Below are positions 35,062 to 43,956 of a DNA stretch of 64,000 nt, piece after piece. The first letter of the stretch is position 1, and the number at the start of each line of letters is the position of its first letter. The stretch is from Clostridia bacterium (GTDB lineage: Bacteria; Bacillota; Clostridia; Christensenellales; Borkfalkiaceae), in assembly GCA_017626305.1 (NCBI GenBank), contig JAGAIW010000048.1, positions 1-64,000 of the forward strand. Direction: 5' to 3'. The translations under genes were made by a program, and so were the position numbers. The notes under the pieces are model-generated. The model was not told the origin of the DNA, did no database searches, and saw only the letters and a program-made list of their open reading frames with translations.

Positions 35062-36110
35062 AAAAAATTTTACAGGACTTGTCTTTGGGTGAGTTGGAAA
35101 ATTTCATACTCTCTTTGGGAGAGAAAAAGTTTCGCGCTAAGCAGCTTTACGAAGGCTTGACACAGGGCAAAGCCGTTGAAGATATTTCGTCTTTACCCAA
35201 AAGCTTAAAAGCGCGGCTTTGCGAAGAATATGAAAATATGCCCGTGAAGATTAAGGCGAAGTTTGTTTCCAGCGACGGTACGGAAAAATACCTGTTTGAA
35301 TACGCCGACGGCAACGTTGTGGAAGGGGTATTGATGAAGTATAAATACGGCTATACACAATGCGTTTCCACGCAGGTGGGGTGTCGCATGGGCTGTAAAT
35401 TTTGCGCGTCTACCTTAAACGGGCTGTTGCGTAACTTGACGGCAGGGGAAATCCTTTCGCAAATCTTAATCGTCAACGCCTTGCATAAAGCCGACGCGGC
35501 GGGACAAGGAGCAGAAAAACGCGCCGTTACCAACGTCGTGTTGATGGGCAGCGGAGAACCGCTGGATAATTACGACGAAGTCGTTAAATTCCTGCGCTTG
35601 ATTTCCGCCGAAGACGGTATCGGTATGAGCCCGCGCAATATCTCTCTTTCTACCTGCGGTATCGTGCCGAAAATGTACGACTTAGCCAAGGAAGGCTTGC
35701 CCGTTAATCTTACCGTTTCCCTACACGCAACGGACGACGTTACCCGCGCGCGCGTGATGCCCGTAGCGAAGGCGTATACAATAGACGATATCTTAAAAGC
35801 GTGTGATTACTACTTCCAAAAAACGGGGAGAAGATACTACTTTGAATATACGCTAATCGCAGGGGAAAACTGCGATAACGAACACGCGGACGCTTTGGTG
35901 AAGTTACTCAAAGGCAAACCCTGCCACGTCAATCTCATTCGCTTGAACGAAGTGAAGGAACGGGATTTAAAAGCGCTTGACGATAAAGCGGCGTACCGCT
36001 TTTTAGGGCGGCTGGAAAAGGGCGGACTTTCCGCCACCTTACGCCGTCAAATCGGCGTGGATATCGGCGGCGCGTGCGGACAGCTCCGCGCGCAGTATTT
36101 GGGAGAATGA
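35058..36110 (+). CDS. rlmN: Dual-specificity 23S rRNA/tRNA adenine C2-methyltransferase RlmN
   Basis: A 350-residue radical SAM enzyme with the cluster motif Cys109-RMG-Cys113-KF-Cys116, VVLMGSGEPLDNYDEV as SAM-binding strand and the C-terminal IGVDIGGACGQL cysteine that forms the methylated intermediate. It makes 2-methyladenosine at A2503 of 23S rRNA and A37 of some tRNAs. It starts within the rsmB stop. Downstream, Bacillota usually have stp-prkC-rsgA; here those genes are missing and a YgjV-like gene precedes rpe. Confidence 0.96.
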   Translation: MKKILQDLSLGELENFILSLGEKKFRAKQLYEGLTQGKAVEDISSLPKSLKARLCEEYENMPVKIKAKFVSSDGTEKYLFEYADGNVVEGVLMKYKYGYTQCVSTQVGCRMGCKFCASTLNGLLRNLTAGEILSQILIVNALHKADAAGQGAEKRAVTNVVLMGSGEPLDNYDEVVKFLRLISAEDGIGMSPRNISLSTCGIVPKMYDLAKEGLPVNLTVSLHATDDVTRARVMPVAKAYTIDDILKACDYYFQKTGRRYYFEYTLIAGENCDNEHADALVKLLKGKPCHVNLIRLNEVKERDLKALDDKAAYRFLGRLEKGGLSATLRRQIGVDIGGACGQLRAQYLGE

Positions 36111-36113
36111 GCC

Positions 36114-36689
36114 GTGTGGGATATATTTGCTTTACTTGCCAGCTTTTTGGCTATGGCGTTGATTGCCGCCAGTTATTTTTGTCCGCATAAAATTTTATAC
36201 TTACTTTTACAATCGCTGGGTATGGTCTTTTTAATGGCGTCGTACCTGTGCACGGGCGCGTTTTTCGCGTTAATCGGTTTGGGAATCGGACTTTGTCGCG
36301 GACTTACGTATTTCTTTTATGAACGCCAAGAAAAAACAGCGCCCGTATGGACGGCGTGGCTTTTTGCAATAGCCACCCTTGCGGCGTATGCTATCGTCGA
36401 TTTGGGAATTGAACAATCGGCAAAGCCCGTGGATATTTTCTATTTGCTCTCTTTAATCGGGTTTGCATTCGTCATGCGCGAACGGGATTTAAAGGTGGTG
36501 CGGTTTGGCTCGCTTATGCCCGTAGCGTTGGGCGTTTTATATACTGCGTTAAGCCAAGCGCCTGTATTTTCGGTGCTTTCGTATTCGTTCGAGCTGGGCG
36601 CAACCGTGCTTTCGATATTGCGTTATTACGTATTCCATAAAGAAAAAACCGCCGACGGCGGAGAAGGAGAAACCTATGAAAAATTGTAA
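36114..36689 (+). CDS. YgjV-family small membrane protein
   Basis: A 191-residue membrane protein with five to six transmembrane helices (IFALLASFLAMALIAASYF; ILYLLLQSLGMVFLMASYL and others). The N-terminal pattern and the C-terminal SILRYYVFHKEK fit the YgjV-type inner membrane proteins of unknown function. The start is a GTG three bases after the rlmN stop. Its last 14 bases overlap the rpe start. It occupies the position where the PrkC/Stp/RsgA genes are found in many relatives. Confidence 0.72.
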   Translation: MWDIFALLASFLAMALIAASYFCPHKILYLLLQSLGMVFLMASYLCTGAFFALIGLGIGLCRGLTYFFYERQEKTAPVWTAWLFAIATLAAYAIVDLGIEQSAKPVDIFYLLSLIGFAFVMRERDLKVVRFGSLMPVALGVLYTALSQAPVFSVLSYSFELGATVLSILRYYVFHKEKTADGGEGETYEKL

Positions 36690-37332
36690 AATCGCCCCGT
36701 CTATTTTATCGGCAAACTTTGCCAAAATGGGGGAAGAAGTACGCTCTTTACAAGCATGCGGCGCAGACGTCGTGCATTGTGACGTCATGGACGGCGTGTT
36801 TGTCAATAATATCACGTTTGGCTTAAAAATGGTGGAAGATTTGCGCAAAATTACTTCCTTGCCGCTCGATTGCCATTTGATGATCGTTCACCCTGAAAAA
36901 TACGTAGAACGTTTTGCCAAAGCGGGCGCGGATATCATTACCGTGCATTACGAAGCCTGTCAAGACAATCTGAAAGAAGTATTGCAGCTTATCAAGGCTA
37001 GCGGCGCAAAATGCGGCGCGGTTATCAATCCCGATACGCCCGTGGAAAAGATTGCCGACGTTATTCCCATGTGCGATATGGTGCTGGTCATGAGCGTATT
37101 CCCCGGGTTCGGCGGACAAAAGTTTATCGTCGGAGCGCTTGATAAACTCCGTGAAGTGAAGGCGATTGTCGACGCTTGCGGAAAGGAAATTGATATCGAA
37201 ATCGACGGCGGGGTTTGCGAAGAGAACGTTGCGCTTGTCAAGGCGGCAGGGGCAAACGTTATCGTTGCAGGTAGCGCGGTGTTTAAGGCGAAAGACAGAG
37301 CGGCGGCGATTGCCGCTTTGAAGGAAGCGTAG
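36676..37332 (+). CDS. rpe: Ribulose-phosphate 3-epimerase
   Basis: The 218-residue TIM barrel carries APSILSANFAKMGEE, VVHCDVMDGVFVNNITFG (metal His and Asp), LDCHLMI, VMSVFPGFGGQKFI and EIDGGV, all landmark strands of Rpe. It interconverts ribulose 5-phosphate and xylulose 5-phosphate in the pentose phosphate pathway. AAGGAGAAACCT gives a strong ribosome site inside the end of the YgjV gene. rpe in this operon is usual for Bacillota. Confidence 0.97.
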   Translation: MKNCKIAPSILSANFAKMGEEVRSLQACGADVVHCDVMDGVFVNNITFGLKMVEDLRKITSLPLDCHLMIVHPEKYVERFAKAGADIITVHYEACQDNLKEVLQLIKASGAKCGAVINPDTPVEKIADVIPMCDMVLVMSVFPGFGGQKFIVGALDKLREVKAIVDACGKEIDIEIDGGVCEENVALVKAAGANVIVAGSAVFKAKDRAAAIAALKEA

Positions 37333-37384
37333 CTATAATATCATTTTTAAACGGTTATCGCCGTAAGGCAAAGGAGTACTTAGT

Positions 37385-38791
37385 ATGGTAGCCGAAAAGA
37401 AACAAATGAATTTTACGGAAGGCAAATTGCTTGGAAAAATCATATGGTTTGTCTTGCCTATCGTCATCACGAACCTATTACAAACGTTTTACAACGCCGC
37501 AGATATGATGGTCGTCAGCTTATCCAGCGAAGTCAACGCCGTCGGCGCAATCGGCACGACGAGCTCGTTCGTCAACCTTGTTTTGAATAGTTTTATCGGA
37601 TTTTCCATAGGCGCAAACGTAGTCGTCGCTCGTGGAATCGGCGCAAACGATAAAGAAAAAACGCAACGAGCGGTGCATACGGCGTTGATTATGGGCTTGG
37701 TCACGGGCGTTATCGGCTGCGTAGTGGGTATATTCATTGCCCGTCCCGTGCTTTCGGCTATGGGTAATCGCGGCAGCTTGTTAGAGCTCGCCGTTGTATA
37801 TACCGATATCTACTTTTTAGGCGTACCGTTTTTGGCGCTGACCAACTATTTGATTGCGATTTTCAGGGCGAAAGGGGATTCCAAAACCCCGCTCGTTATT
37901 TTGGCTTTGTCGGGACTCGTCAACGTTATTTTGAATTTCGTATTCGTCGTATTTGTGGGAATGTCGGTAGAAGGAGTGGCGTTGGCTACGTCTATTTCTA
38001 ACCTTGTTTCGTTTGTCGCGCTTTTGATAAAATTAAGGAAAGACCAAGATTTTACCACCTTTTCTTTCCGTAAATTAAAGCTGAATATCAAGGCCATGAA
38101 GGATATCGTTACGGTGGGTGTGCCTGCGGCTTTGCAGGGCGCGCTGTTCTCTCTTTCAAACCTTTTGATACAATCGTCTATCGTAACGGTAAATAACCTA
38201 CTCAGCCCTGCGGGGAGTGATTATCAGCCCATTGTCAACGGCTCGGCGGCGGCGGGGAATTTGATGGGGTTTGTGTATACTTCCATGAACGCCGTCTATC
38301 AAGGCGCAATTACCTTTACCAGCCAAAATATGGGCGCGGATAAACCGCAGCGCGTTAAGCCGATTATGTATAGCTGTTTTCTTATCGTAACCGTTATCGG
38401 GCTTTTTATGGGGAGCTTGGTATATTTCTTGCGTACGCCGTTGCTTGCGTTGTACGGCGTCACTTCGGGCGCGGAAGGGAGTATGGAAGCCTTGGCAACG
38501 TACGCCGCGTCGACGAGATTGCTCTTTGAATGTGTGCCCTATTTCCTTTGCGGCGTTATGGAAGTTTGTACGGGCGTTTTGCGTGGGTTAGGAAGGTCCG
38601 TGCTGTCCATGTTTATTTCGCTCGTCGGGGCGTGTTTGCTCCGTGTGGTATGGCTTTGGACGGTATTCCCTATGTTTTACACCATGGAATCCATTTCGCT
38701 TAGCTATCCGTTCTCGTGGATTGTCACTACGCTAACCGCGTTTACGTTTATACAAGTGATATTGCATAGGATACTCAAACATAGAAAATAA
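37385..38791 (+). CDS. MATE-family multidrug/sodium antiporter
   Basis: A 468-residue membrane protein with twelve predicted helices in two repeats. LPIVITNLLQTFYNAADMMVVS and IGFSIGANVVVARGIGANDKEKTQRAVHTA in the first half and AVYQGAITFTSQNMGADKPQRVKPIM in the second half are typical MATE (DinF/NorM-like) signatures. It should export drugs or metabolites in exchange for sodium or protons. AAAGGAG lies 11 bases before ATG 37385, and a strong terminator follows, closing the operon that starts with yicC. Confidence 0.93.
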   Translation: MVAEKKQMNFTEGKLLGKIIWFVLPIVITNLLQTFYNAADMMVVSLSSEVNAVGAIGTTSSFVNLVLNSFIGFSIGANVVVARGIGANDKEKTQRAVHTALIMGLVTGVIGCVVGIFIARPVLSAMGNRGSLLELAVVYTDIYFLGVPFLALTNYLIAIFRAKGDSKTPLVILALSGLVNVILNFVFVVFVGMSVEGVALATSISNLVSFVALLIKLRKDQDFTTFSFRKLKLNIKAMKDIVTVGVPAALQGALFSLSNLLIQSSIVTVNNLLSPAGSDYQPIVNGSAAAGNLMGFVYTSMNAVYQGAITFTSQNMGADKPQRVKPIMYSCFLIVTVIGLFMGSLVYFLRTPLLALYGVTSGAEGSMEALATYAASTRLLFECVPYFLCGVMEVCTGVLRGLGRSVLSMFISLVGACLLRVVWLWTVFPMFYTMESISLSYPFSWIVTTLTAFTFIQVILHRILKHRK

Positions 38792-38793
38792 AG

Positions 38794-38823
38794 AAATAGG
38801 CTTGGGAAACCAAGCCTATTTTT
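38794..38823 (+). terminator. Terminator of the yicC-to-MATE operon
   Basis: AAATAGGCTTGG-GAAA-CCAAGCCTATTTTT, a perfect 12-bp stem with a tetraloop. Confidence 0.93.
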
Positions 38824-38846
38824 GATAAACGGTGTATAGTAAATAA

Positions 38847-38876
38847 TCCCCGACCGAGTGGTCGGGGATATTTTTC
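38847..38876. terminator. Second hairpin, facing rpmB
   Basis: TCCCCGACC-GAGT-GGTCGGGGA (38847-38868) with TATTTTT on the right and ATTATTTA on the minus-strand side. It lies between convergent genes and may stop both transcripts. Confidence 0.75.
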
Positions 38877-38909
38877 CTTATTATCAATATAAATAAGTAG
38901 GGGAAAGCG

Positions 38910-39095
38910 TCAGTCTGCCTTTTTCAGCGTTCTGATGCATCTTGCGCAAACGTATCCGTTGGTTTCCTTCCCGTCAGCTACGTAGGAAATTTTTTGAACG
39001 TTCACCTTAAAAGTTCTTCTCGTTTTACGGTTGGAGTGGCTTACGTTGTTGCCCGTTGCTTGACCTTTACCGCAAATATTGCATACTCTCGACAT
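38910..39095 (-). CDS. rpmB: 50S ribosomal protein L28
   Basis: The 61-residue protein [21 protein letters not shown]...[12 protein letters not shown] is L28 with the zinc-binding form (two CxxC pairs: CNIC and CARC). In many bacteria zinc-free paralogues replace this form under zinc starvation. It is oriented against the asp23-fakA genes, the conserved arrangement in Bacillota. GGAGGTG lies before the ATG on the minus strand. Confidence 0.97.
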   Translation of the reverse strand: MSRVCNICGKGQATGNNVSHSNRKTRRTFKVNVQKISYVADGKETNGYVCARCIRTLKKAD

Positions 39096-39271
39096 ATTGA
39101 CACCTCCGATTTTGGGTTATTTTACGTGGTTATTTGCGTTTGAAAGACGTGAAAAAGTAACGCCATATTCAAACAGCATAAATAATATATCATTTTTAAG
39201 GAGAAAAATCAATCAAAAATGCGCCCCAAAAGACAAAAAATAAAAAATTTTCGTTTTTTTTGTAAAAGCAC

Positions 39272-39300
39272 TTGCAAAAAGACGGGAAATGGTGTACAAT
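39272..39300 (+). promoter_or_regulatory. Promoter of asp23-fakA
   Basis: TTGCAA (39272-39277), 17 bp, TACAAT (39295-39300). Confidence 0.8.
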
Positions 39301-39323
39301 GGGAGTGTATTTGGAGAAAAATT

Positions 39324-39674
39324 ATGTCAGTTACTACTAATAACGCTTACGGCAAAATTTCCATATCCGACCTTTCTATTGCAAAGGTTGCTTCCCATAC
39401 CGCGATGGAGTCTTACGGGATCGTGGAAATGGTTTCTCGCCGTTTCACCGATAAACTTTCCATTTTCACCAAAAAGGAAGCGGAAGGCAAGGGCATTAAA
39501 GTGACCACTTCGGGAAATCGCATTTATATCGACGTATACGTTATTATCAAATACGGCGTTTCTATCAACGCCGTTGCCGAATCGTTGAAAGAAGCTATTA
39601 AATATAAAGTAGAAGCGTTTACCGGTATGATCGTAGATACCGTCAACGTCAACGTTATCGGCGTCAAACTTTAA
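39324..39674 (+). CDS. Asp23/Gls24 family envelope stress protein
   Basis: A 116-residue Asp23/Gls24 domain (YGKISISDLSIAKVASHTAMESYGIVEMVSRR...IYIDVYVIIKYGVSINAVAESLKEAIKYKVEAFTGMIVDTVNVNVIGVK). The family is linked to cell-envelope stress and membrane-associated complexes, and members of the YloU branch lie next to fakA/yloV. ATG 39324 is preceded by TTGGAGAAAAATT. A longer frame back to 39219 would start upstream of the promoter and is rejected. Confidence 0.93.
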   Translation: MSVTTNNAYGKISISDLSIAKVASHTAMESYGIVEMVSRRFTDKLSIFTKKEAEGKGIKVTTSGNRIYIDVYVIIKYGVSINAVAESLKEAIKYKVEAFTGMIVDTVNVNVIGVKL

Positions 39675-39682
39675 CTATTCTT

Positions 39683-39709
39683 GGCGCAGCGTGTTCGTCT
39701 GCGCCTTTT
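39683..39709 (+). terminator. Terminator or attenuator between asp23 and fakA
   Basis: GGCGCAG and CTGCGCC pair across a nine-base loop, with only TTTT after it. A 16-bp perfect palindrome TTTTAGCGCGCTAAAA follows at 39730-39745 in the same 160-bp gap. Confidence 0.6.
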
Positions 39710-39836
39710 CGCGTGAACGTAGCGCGTCCTTTTAGCGCGCTAAAAATTTGCACCGTCTATGCGGCGTAAGCCGTAAATCTCTTTCCACGGGCAAATACGC
39801 ACGAGTTTCTACCATATTAAAGAAGGAGCATTTTTT

Positions 39837-41480
39837 ATGCATAAAACGATAAACAGTACGGAATTCCGTAAAATGATTTTGGTCGGCGCGAAACAGTTAG
39901 AAATCAACCGCGCCAAAGTGGACGCTTTGAACGTATTCCCCGTTCCCGACGGCGATACGGGTACGAACATGTCGCTCACCATGCAATCGGCTGTAAAGGA
40001 GTTGACGGCTTGTCCTTCCAACGCTTTTTCAGACGTTTGCAACAGCGTTTCCAAAGGCGCTTTGAAAGGGGCGCGCGGGAACTCGGGCGTTATCCTTTCT
40101 CAGATTTTAAAAGGGATTTGCTCGGTGCTGGGCAAATGTGAAAAAGAAGCGGACGTCAAAACGTTTGCAAAAGCTATGGAACAGGGTACGAAAATCGCCT
40201 ACGGCGCGGTATCCGTTCCCAAAGAAGGGACTATCCTTACCGTTATCCGTATGATGAGCGAACACGCTGTCAAAATTGCGGGTAAGAAAAAGAATTTTGA
40301 AGAATTTTTTGAAGACGTAATCGCCGAAGGTGAAAAGGCGCTTGCGTTGACCCCCGAACTTCTTCCCGTTTTGAAAAAAGCGGGCGTAGTCGACTCGGGC
40401 GGGGTCGGTCTTATGACGATTATCAAGGGCTTTGCGTGTGAGCTTACGGGCGAAGAAATCGCGGAAAGTATCACGGAAGTAGCCGCTCCCCAAGACGGCG
40501 AAGATTTCGGGGATAACTCGGATATCATCAATATGGATTTGGGTGAAATCGAATACGCGTACTGCACCGAATTTTTCATTATCAATATGAAAAAGAGCAC
40601 GACGCTTTCCGCAATCGACCGTTTGCGCGAACGCTTAATGGCTATCGGCGACAGCGTTATTTGTATCGGGGATTTAGAGCTTGTGAAGGTGCACGTACAC
40701 ACCAACCAACCGGGTAAAGCGCTTAGCTATGCGTTGGAACTTGGCGAGCTGGATAGACCGAAGATTGAAAACATGTTAGAACAAAACCGTCAACTTCGTG
40801 CAAAACGCGAGGCGGAAAAGAAAGAAATGGGCATGCTTGCCATTTGTACAGGCGCAGGTCTTGCGGATATTTTCCGTGATTTGTCGGTGGATAGAATTAT
40901 CGAAGGCGGTCAAACCATGAACCCCAGCGCAAGCGATATCGCCAACGCGGCGCAAAAGATCAATGCGGAGCACGTTTTCGTATTCCCCAACAACAAAAAC
41001 ATTATTTTGGCGGCGGAACAGGCGAAAAACCTTGTAGAAAACAAGACGTTGCACGTTATCCCCACCAAAAACGTACCCCAAGGCTTTGCGGCGGCGTTGG
41101 AATTCAACCCCGAGGCTACGGCGGAAGAAAACAAGACCAACATGATTCATGCGTTGGATAACGTGAAAGCGGGTCAAGTAACGTACGCCGTGCGCAACAC
41201 TTCGCTCAATGGCTTCTCCATTAAAGAAGGGGATATTATCGGCTTGGACGATAAGAAGATTTTGGCTAAGTCGCAAGCGGTAGAAGAAACGGTAGTCAAG
41301 CTGATCGGCAAGATGAAGGAAGACTTCCACCAAATGATTACGCTGTACTACGGCGAAGACGTTAAGGAAGACGAAGCGGAAGCGCTTTGCGCGGCGATTG
41401 CGGAAAAATATCCCGATTGCGACGTGGACTTCCATAACGGCGGACAATCGGTATACTATTATATCCTGTCGTTGGAATAA
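39837..41480 (+). CDS. fakA: Fatty acid kinase FakA (DAK2 domain, YloV family)
   Basis: A 547-residue protein with an N-terminal DAK2 kinase domain: PDGDTGTNMSLTM (Asp38, Asp40, Asn44 for magnesium and ATP) and GARGNSGVILSQILKG. A middle DAK1-like domain and a C-terminal DegV-partner domain (about 320-547) follow. FakA phosphorylates fatty acids presented by a FakB (DegV-type) protein for phospholipid synthesis; a degV-type gene lies at 46711. AAGGAG lies 9 bases before ATG 39837. Order asp23-fakA-recG is the usual one in Bacillota. Confidence 0.93.
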   Translation: MHKTINSTEFRKMILVGAKQLEINRAKVDALNVFPVPDGDTGTNMSLTMQSAVKELTACPSNAFSDVCNSVSKGALKGARGNSGVILSQILKGICSVLGKCEKEADVKTFAKAMEQGTKIAYGAVSVPKEGTILTVIRMMSEHAVKIAGKKKNFEEFFEDVIAEGEKALALTPELLPVLKKAGVVDSGGVGLMTIIKGFACELTGEEIAESITEVAAPQDGEDFGDNSDIINMDLGEIEYAYCTEFFIINMKKSTTLSAIDRLRERLMAIGDSVICIGDLELVKVHVHTNQPGKALSYALELGELDRPKIENMLEQNRQLRAKREAEKKEMGMLAICTGAGLADIFRDLSVDRIIEGGQTMNPSASDIANAAQKINAEHVFVFPNNKNIILAAEQAKNLVENKTLHVIPTKNVPQGFAAALEFNPEATAEENKTNMIHALDNVKAGQVTYAVRNTSLNGFSIKEGDIIGLDDKKILAKSQAVEETVVKLIGKMKEDFHQMITLYYGEDVKEDEAEALCAAIAEKYPDCDVDFHNGGQSVYYYILSLE

Positions 41481-41513
41481 TGTATAAAATTGCATAAAAT
41501 GAATAAATATACA
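41481..41513. promoter_or_regulatory. Tandem ArgR-type boxes downstream of fakA
   Basis: TGTATAAAATTGCA (41481-41494, one mismatch) and TGAATAAATATACA (41500-41513, exact) fit the ARG box TGNATWWWWATNCA, separated by five bases. A matching exact box lies at the argG promoter. No arginine gene is adjacent; the next gene is recG. Confidence 0.5.
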
Positions 41514-41552
41514 AATGGCGGAAGGCGTAGGTTGGCTTTTCCGCCTTTGTTT

Positions 41553-41824
41553 GCCATTACGGCATGAGTTAAACCTGATTTTGAGCGTCGAATTTTGCGT
41601 TCTACTTCGTCGAAAGTCTTGTTAAACCGTTTAGGTTTATCTGCGACTTTCTCCTTGCATAACTGTAAATTCGGCTGCTGAAAATTGCTCTGCACCCAAA
41701 ACAAAGTATTTTTGCAAGATTTATGGCGCAGAGAAAGCAACAATACTATACGTATTGTAATGAAGATACGCCTTAAAGGGGTAAAAGACTTGTTTTGGGC
41801 AGGTTTAATTTGCTCCGTAATGGC
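41553..41824. repeat. MITE-like element with 25-bp terminal inverted repeats
   Basis: The left end 41553-41577 (GCCATTACGG...TTAAACCTG) and right end 41800-41824 (CAGGTTTAA...CCGTAATGGC) pair in 20 of 25 positions, with the ten outer and nine inner bases exact. The element is 272 bp and fills most of the 362-bp gap between fakA and recG. A minus-strand frame (41459-41743, 94 codons) crosses its left end, but has no ribosome site and looks incidental. No transposase is encoded. Confidence 0.7.
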
Positions 41825-41842
41825 TAAAATAAGGGGCTGTGT

Positions 41843-43846
41843 ATGAAGGTTTCCGCGCTGAAATCCATTGGAGAAAAAAGGGAAAAGGATTTTAATAAAT
41901 TAGGGATTTACGAGATAGACGATCTTGTAAAGTTTTATCCGCGCGCTTATTTGGATTTAACGCAGCGTTCGACGCTGCGCGAAGCGTACCATAACGACAT
42001 GGTGCTAATTGCCTGCGAAGTCACCCGTCTTGCGCCTAACTATACCAGCGCGAAAAAAGTGGTGCGCGCCTTTTGTAATCAAGACGGATTCCCCTTTACG
42101 GCGGTGTGGTTTCACCAACCCTACGTCATGCAAAAATTAAAGGCGGGAGAGTATTTATTTTACGGGCGTGTGCAAAACAAGTTTGGGCAAATTTCTATCA
42201 TCAACCCGTCCTTTGAGCCGCTGGATAAAAACTACCGCTTAAAAGGTATCGTGCCCGTATATTCCTTAAAGGGTAGCCTTAGTCAAAAAATCGTGCGTTC
42301 GGCGGTAAAAGAAGCGCTTTCCAAGGCGGATTTAAACTCGGTAATCCCGTATCCGATTATACAAAAATACAATTTACCGTCCTTGCTTAAATCGTACTAC
42401 GAAGTGCATAATCCCACGGGGGAAGCCGCCAAGGATTTAGCGTCGGAGCGGATTGCACTAGAAGAATACTTTACGCTAATTTCGGCGTTTAAAATTATCA
42501 AAGGCGGTAAGGAAGAAGTACGGCTGCGCCGTTACGGCGTGACGGCGGAAGAAGTGAAAACGTTTGCCACGCGCTTTGGATTTACATTTACCGAAGGGCA
42601 AAAAAACGCCGTCAATGAGATTTATAAAAACGTAAACGCGCCTACTAAAATGAACCGTCTTTTACAAGGCGACGTCGGCAGCGGTAAAACGGCGGTAGCG
42701 CTTTGCGGTATTTTTATGGCGGTAAAAAGCGGTTACACCGCGGCGTATCTTTCGCCGACCGAAGTGCTTGCCGCGCAAAACTACGCGCTTTTACAACGGT
42801 ATTTTCCCGAGTATCGAGTGGGGTATCTTGCAGGCACAATGACGGCGAAGGAAAAGCGGGAAATGAAAGCCCGTTTGCTCCGCGGAGAGATTGACGTTCT
42901 TTGCGGGACGCACGCCATTTTACAAGGGGACGTGGAGATTCCGTCGCTTGCGTTTATCGTCTGCGACGAACAGCACCGTTTTGGCGTAGCGCAACGGAAC
43001 GCTTTGGCGGAAAAGGGCGAAGGCGTGGACGTTCTCGTTATGAGCGCGACCCCCATTCCCCGCACGCTTTCCTTAATTTTTTACGGGGATTTGGACGTGA
43101 CGGTGATTGCGGATAAGCCCAAGGCGCGGCAGGAAATTTCCACGAGTATTATTCCCGAAAGCAAGTACGACGACATGCTTTCTTACGTGGAAAAGGAAAC
43201 GCGTCAAGGCAAACAGGCGTACTTCGTTTGTGCGAAAATTGACGACGACGAAGAAGGCTCGATTATGAGCGTTACCGAACTGTACGACGAACTGAAAAAC
43301 CGTCTTCCTACCGTGCGGTTTGCGCTCCTGCACGGGCGCATGAAGGACAAAGAAAAAGCGGAAGTGATGACGGCGTTTAAGAATAAGGAATACGATTGCT
43401 TGGTATCCACGACGGTTATCGAAGTGGGCGTGGACGTACCGTCTGCTACCATGATGATTATCTACAACGCCGAGCGGTTTGGTTTGTCCCAGCTGCACCA
43501 ACTCCGTGGCCGCGTAGGGCGCGGCGCGGAAAAAAGCTATTGCTTTTTATTGATGGGCTCGGACGGGAACGTGGCAAGAGAGCGTTTGTCGACCTTCAAA
43601 AACGAAACGGACGGGTTCAAGATAGCGGAAAAGGATTTGGAAATGCGCGGTGGCGGCGACTTTTTCGGTACGCGGCAATCGGGTAAAATGCTGGGGGATA
43701 TCAAGAATTTACGCTATCCCACGCAGGTGGTATTCGCGGCGAAAAAGCTTTCAGACGAAGCGTTTGACGGGCGCATGGATACCGAAGAATTGCGGCTTGC
43801 CGCATTGAAAAAGTATGAAAGCTTGAAGGACGTTGTGCTCAACTAG
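41843..43846 (+). CDS. recG: ATP-dependent DNA helicase RecG
   Basis: A 667-residue RecG with the N-terminal wedge/OB domain (about 1-215), Walker A GDVGSGKTAVAL, the DEQH-box (CDEQHRFGVAQR), MSATPIPRTL, TTVIEVGVDVP and the TRG-region QLRGRVGRG. It drives fork regression and branch migration in repair. It starts 18 bp after the MITE-like element; AAGGGG before ATG 41843 is only a moderate ribosome site. Confidence 0.96.
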   Translation: MKVSALKSIGEKREKDFNKLGIYEIDDLVKFYPRAYLDLTQRSTLREAYHNDMVLIACEVTRLAPNYTSAKKVVRAFCNQDGFPFTAVWFHQPYVMQKLKAGEYLFYGRVQNKFGQISIINPSFEPLDKNYRLKGIVPVYSLKGSLSQKIVRSAVKEALSKADLNSVIPYPIIQKYNLPSLLKSYYEVHNPTGEAAKDLASERIALEEYFTLISAFKIIKGGKEEVRLRRYGVTAEEVKTFATRFGFTFTEGQKNAVNEIYKNVNAPTKMNRLLQGDVGSGKTAVALCGIFMAVKSGYTAAYLSPTEVLAAQNYALLQRYFPEYRVGYLAGTMTAKEKREMKARLLRGEIDVLCGTHAILQGDVEIPSLAFIVCDEQHRFGVAQRNALAEKGEGVDVLVMSATPIPRTLSLIFYGDLDVTVIADKPKARQEISTSIIPESKYDDMLSYVEKETRQGKQAYFVCAKIDDDEEGSIMSVTELYDELKNRLPTVRFALLHGRMKDKEKAEVMTAFKNKEYDCLVSTTVIEVGVDVPSATMMIIYNAERFGLSQLHQLRGRVGRGAEKSYCFLLMGSDGNVARERLSTFKNETDGFKIAEKDLEMRGGGDFFGTRQSGKMLGDIKNLRYPTQVVFAAKKLSDEAFDGRMDTEELRLAALKKYESLKDVVLN

Positions 43847-43897
43847 TAAAAAAATCCAAAAAAATGTGAAAATAGGAAGAAATTTTTTTGTACACTA

Positions 43898-43926
43898 TTG
43901 ACGAAAGTCGAAATTTGTAGTATAAT
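43898..43926 (+). promoter_or_regulatory. Promoter of hisIE
   Basis: TTGACG (43898-43903), 17 bp, TATAAT (43921-43926), then GGAGGTG 6 bases before ATG 43957. Confidence 0.85.
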
Positions 43927-43956
43927 ACAAGGGAGAAACCCATACGGAGGTGCGTT

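Noticed and set aside
39675..39836. tRNA or riboswitch between asp23 and fakA
   Set aside because: The GC-rich palindromes do not form a cloverleaf and match no riboswitch consensus I can recognise.
41459..41743. Minus-strand frame of 94 codons between fakA and recG
   Set aside because: It overlaps the fakA stop and the left end of the inverted-repeat element and has no ribosome site or promoter. It is treated as incidental, although a small protein cannot be fully excluded.
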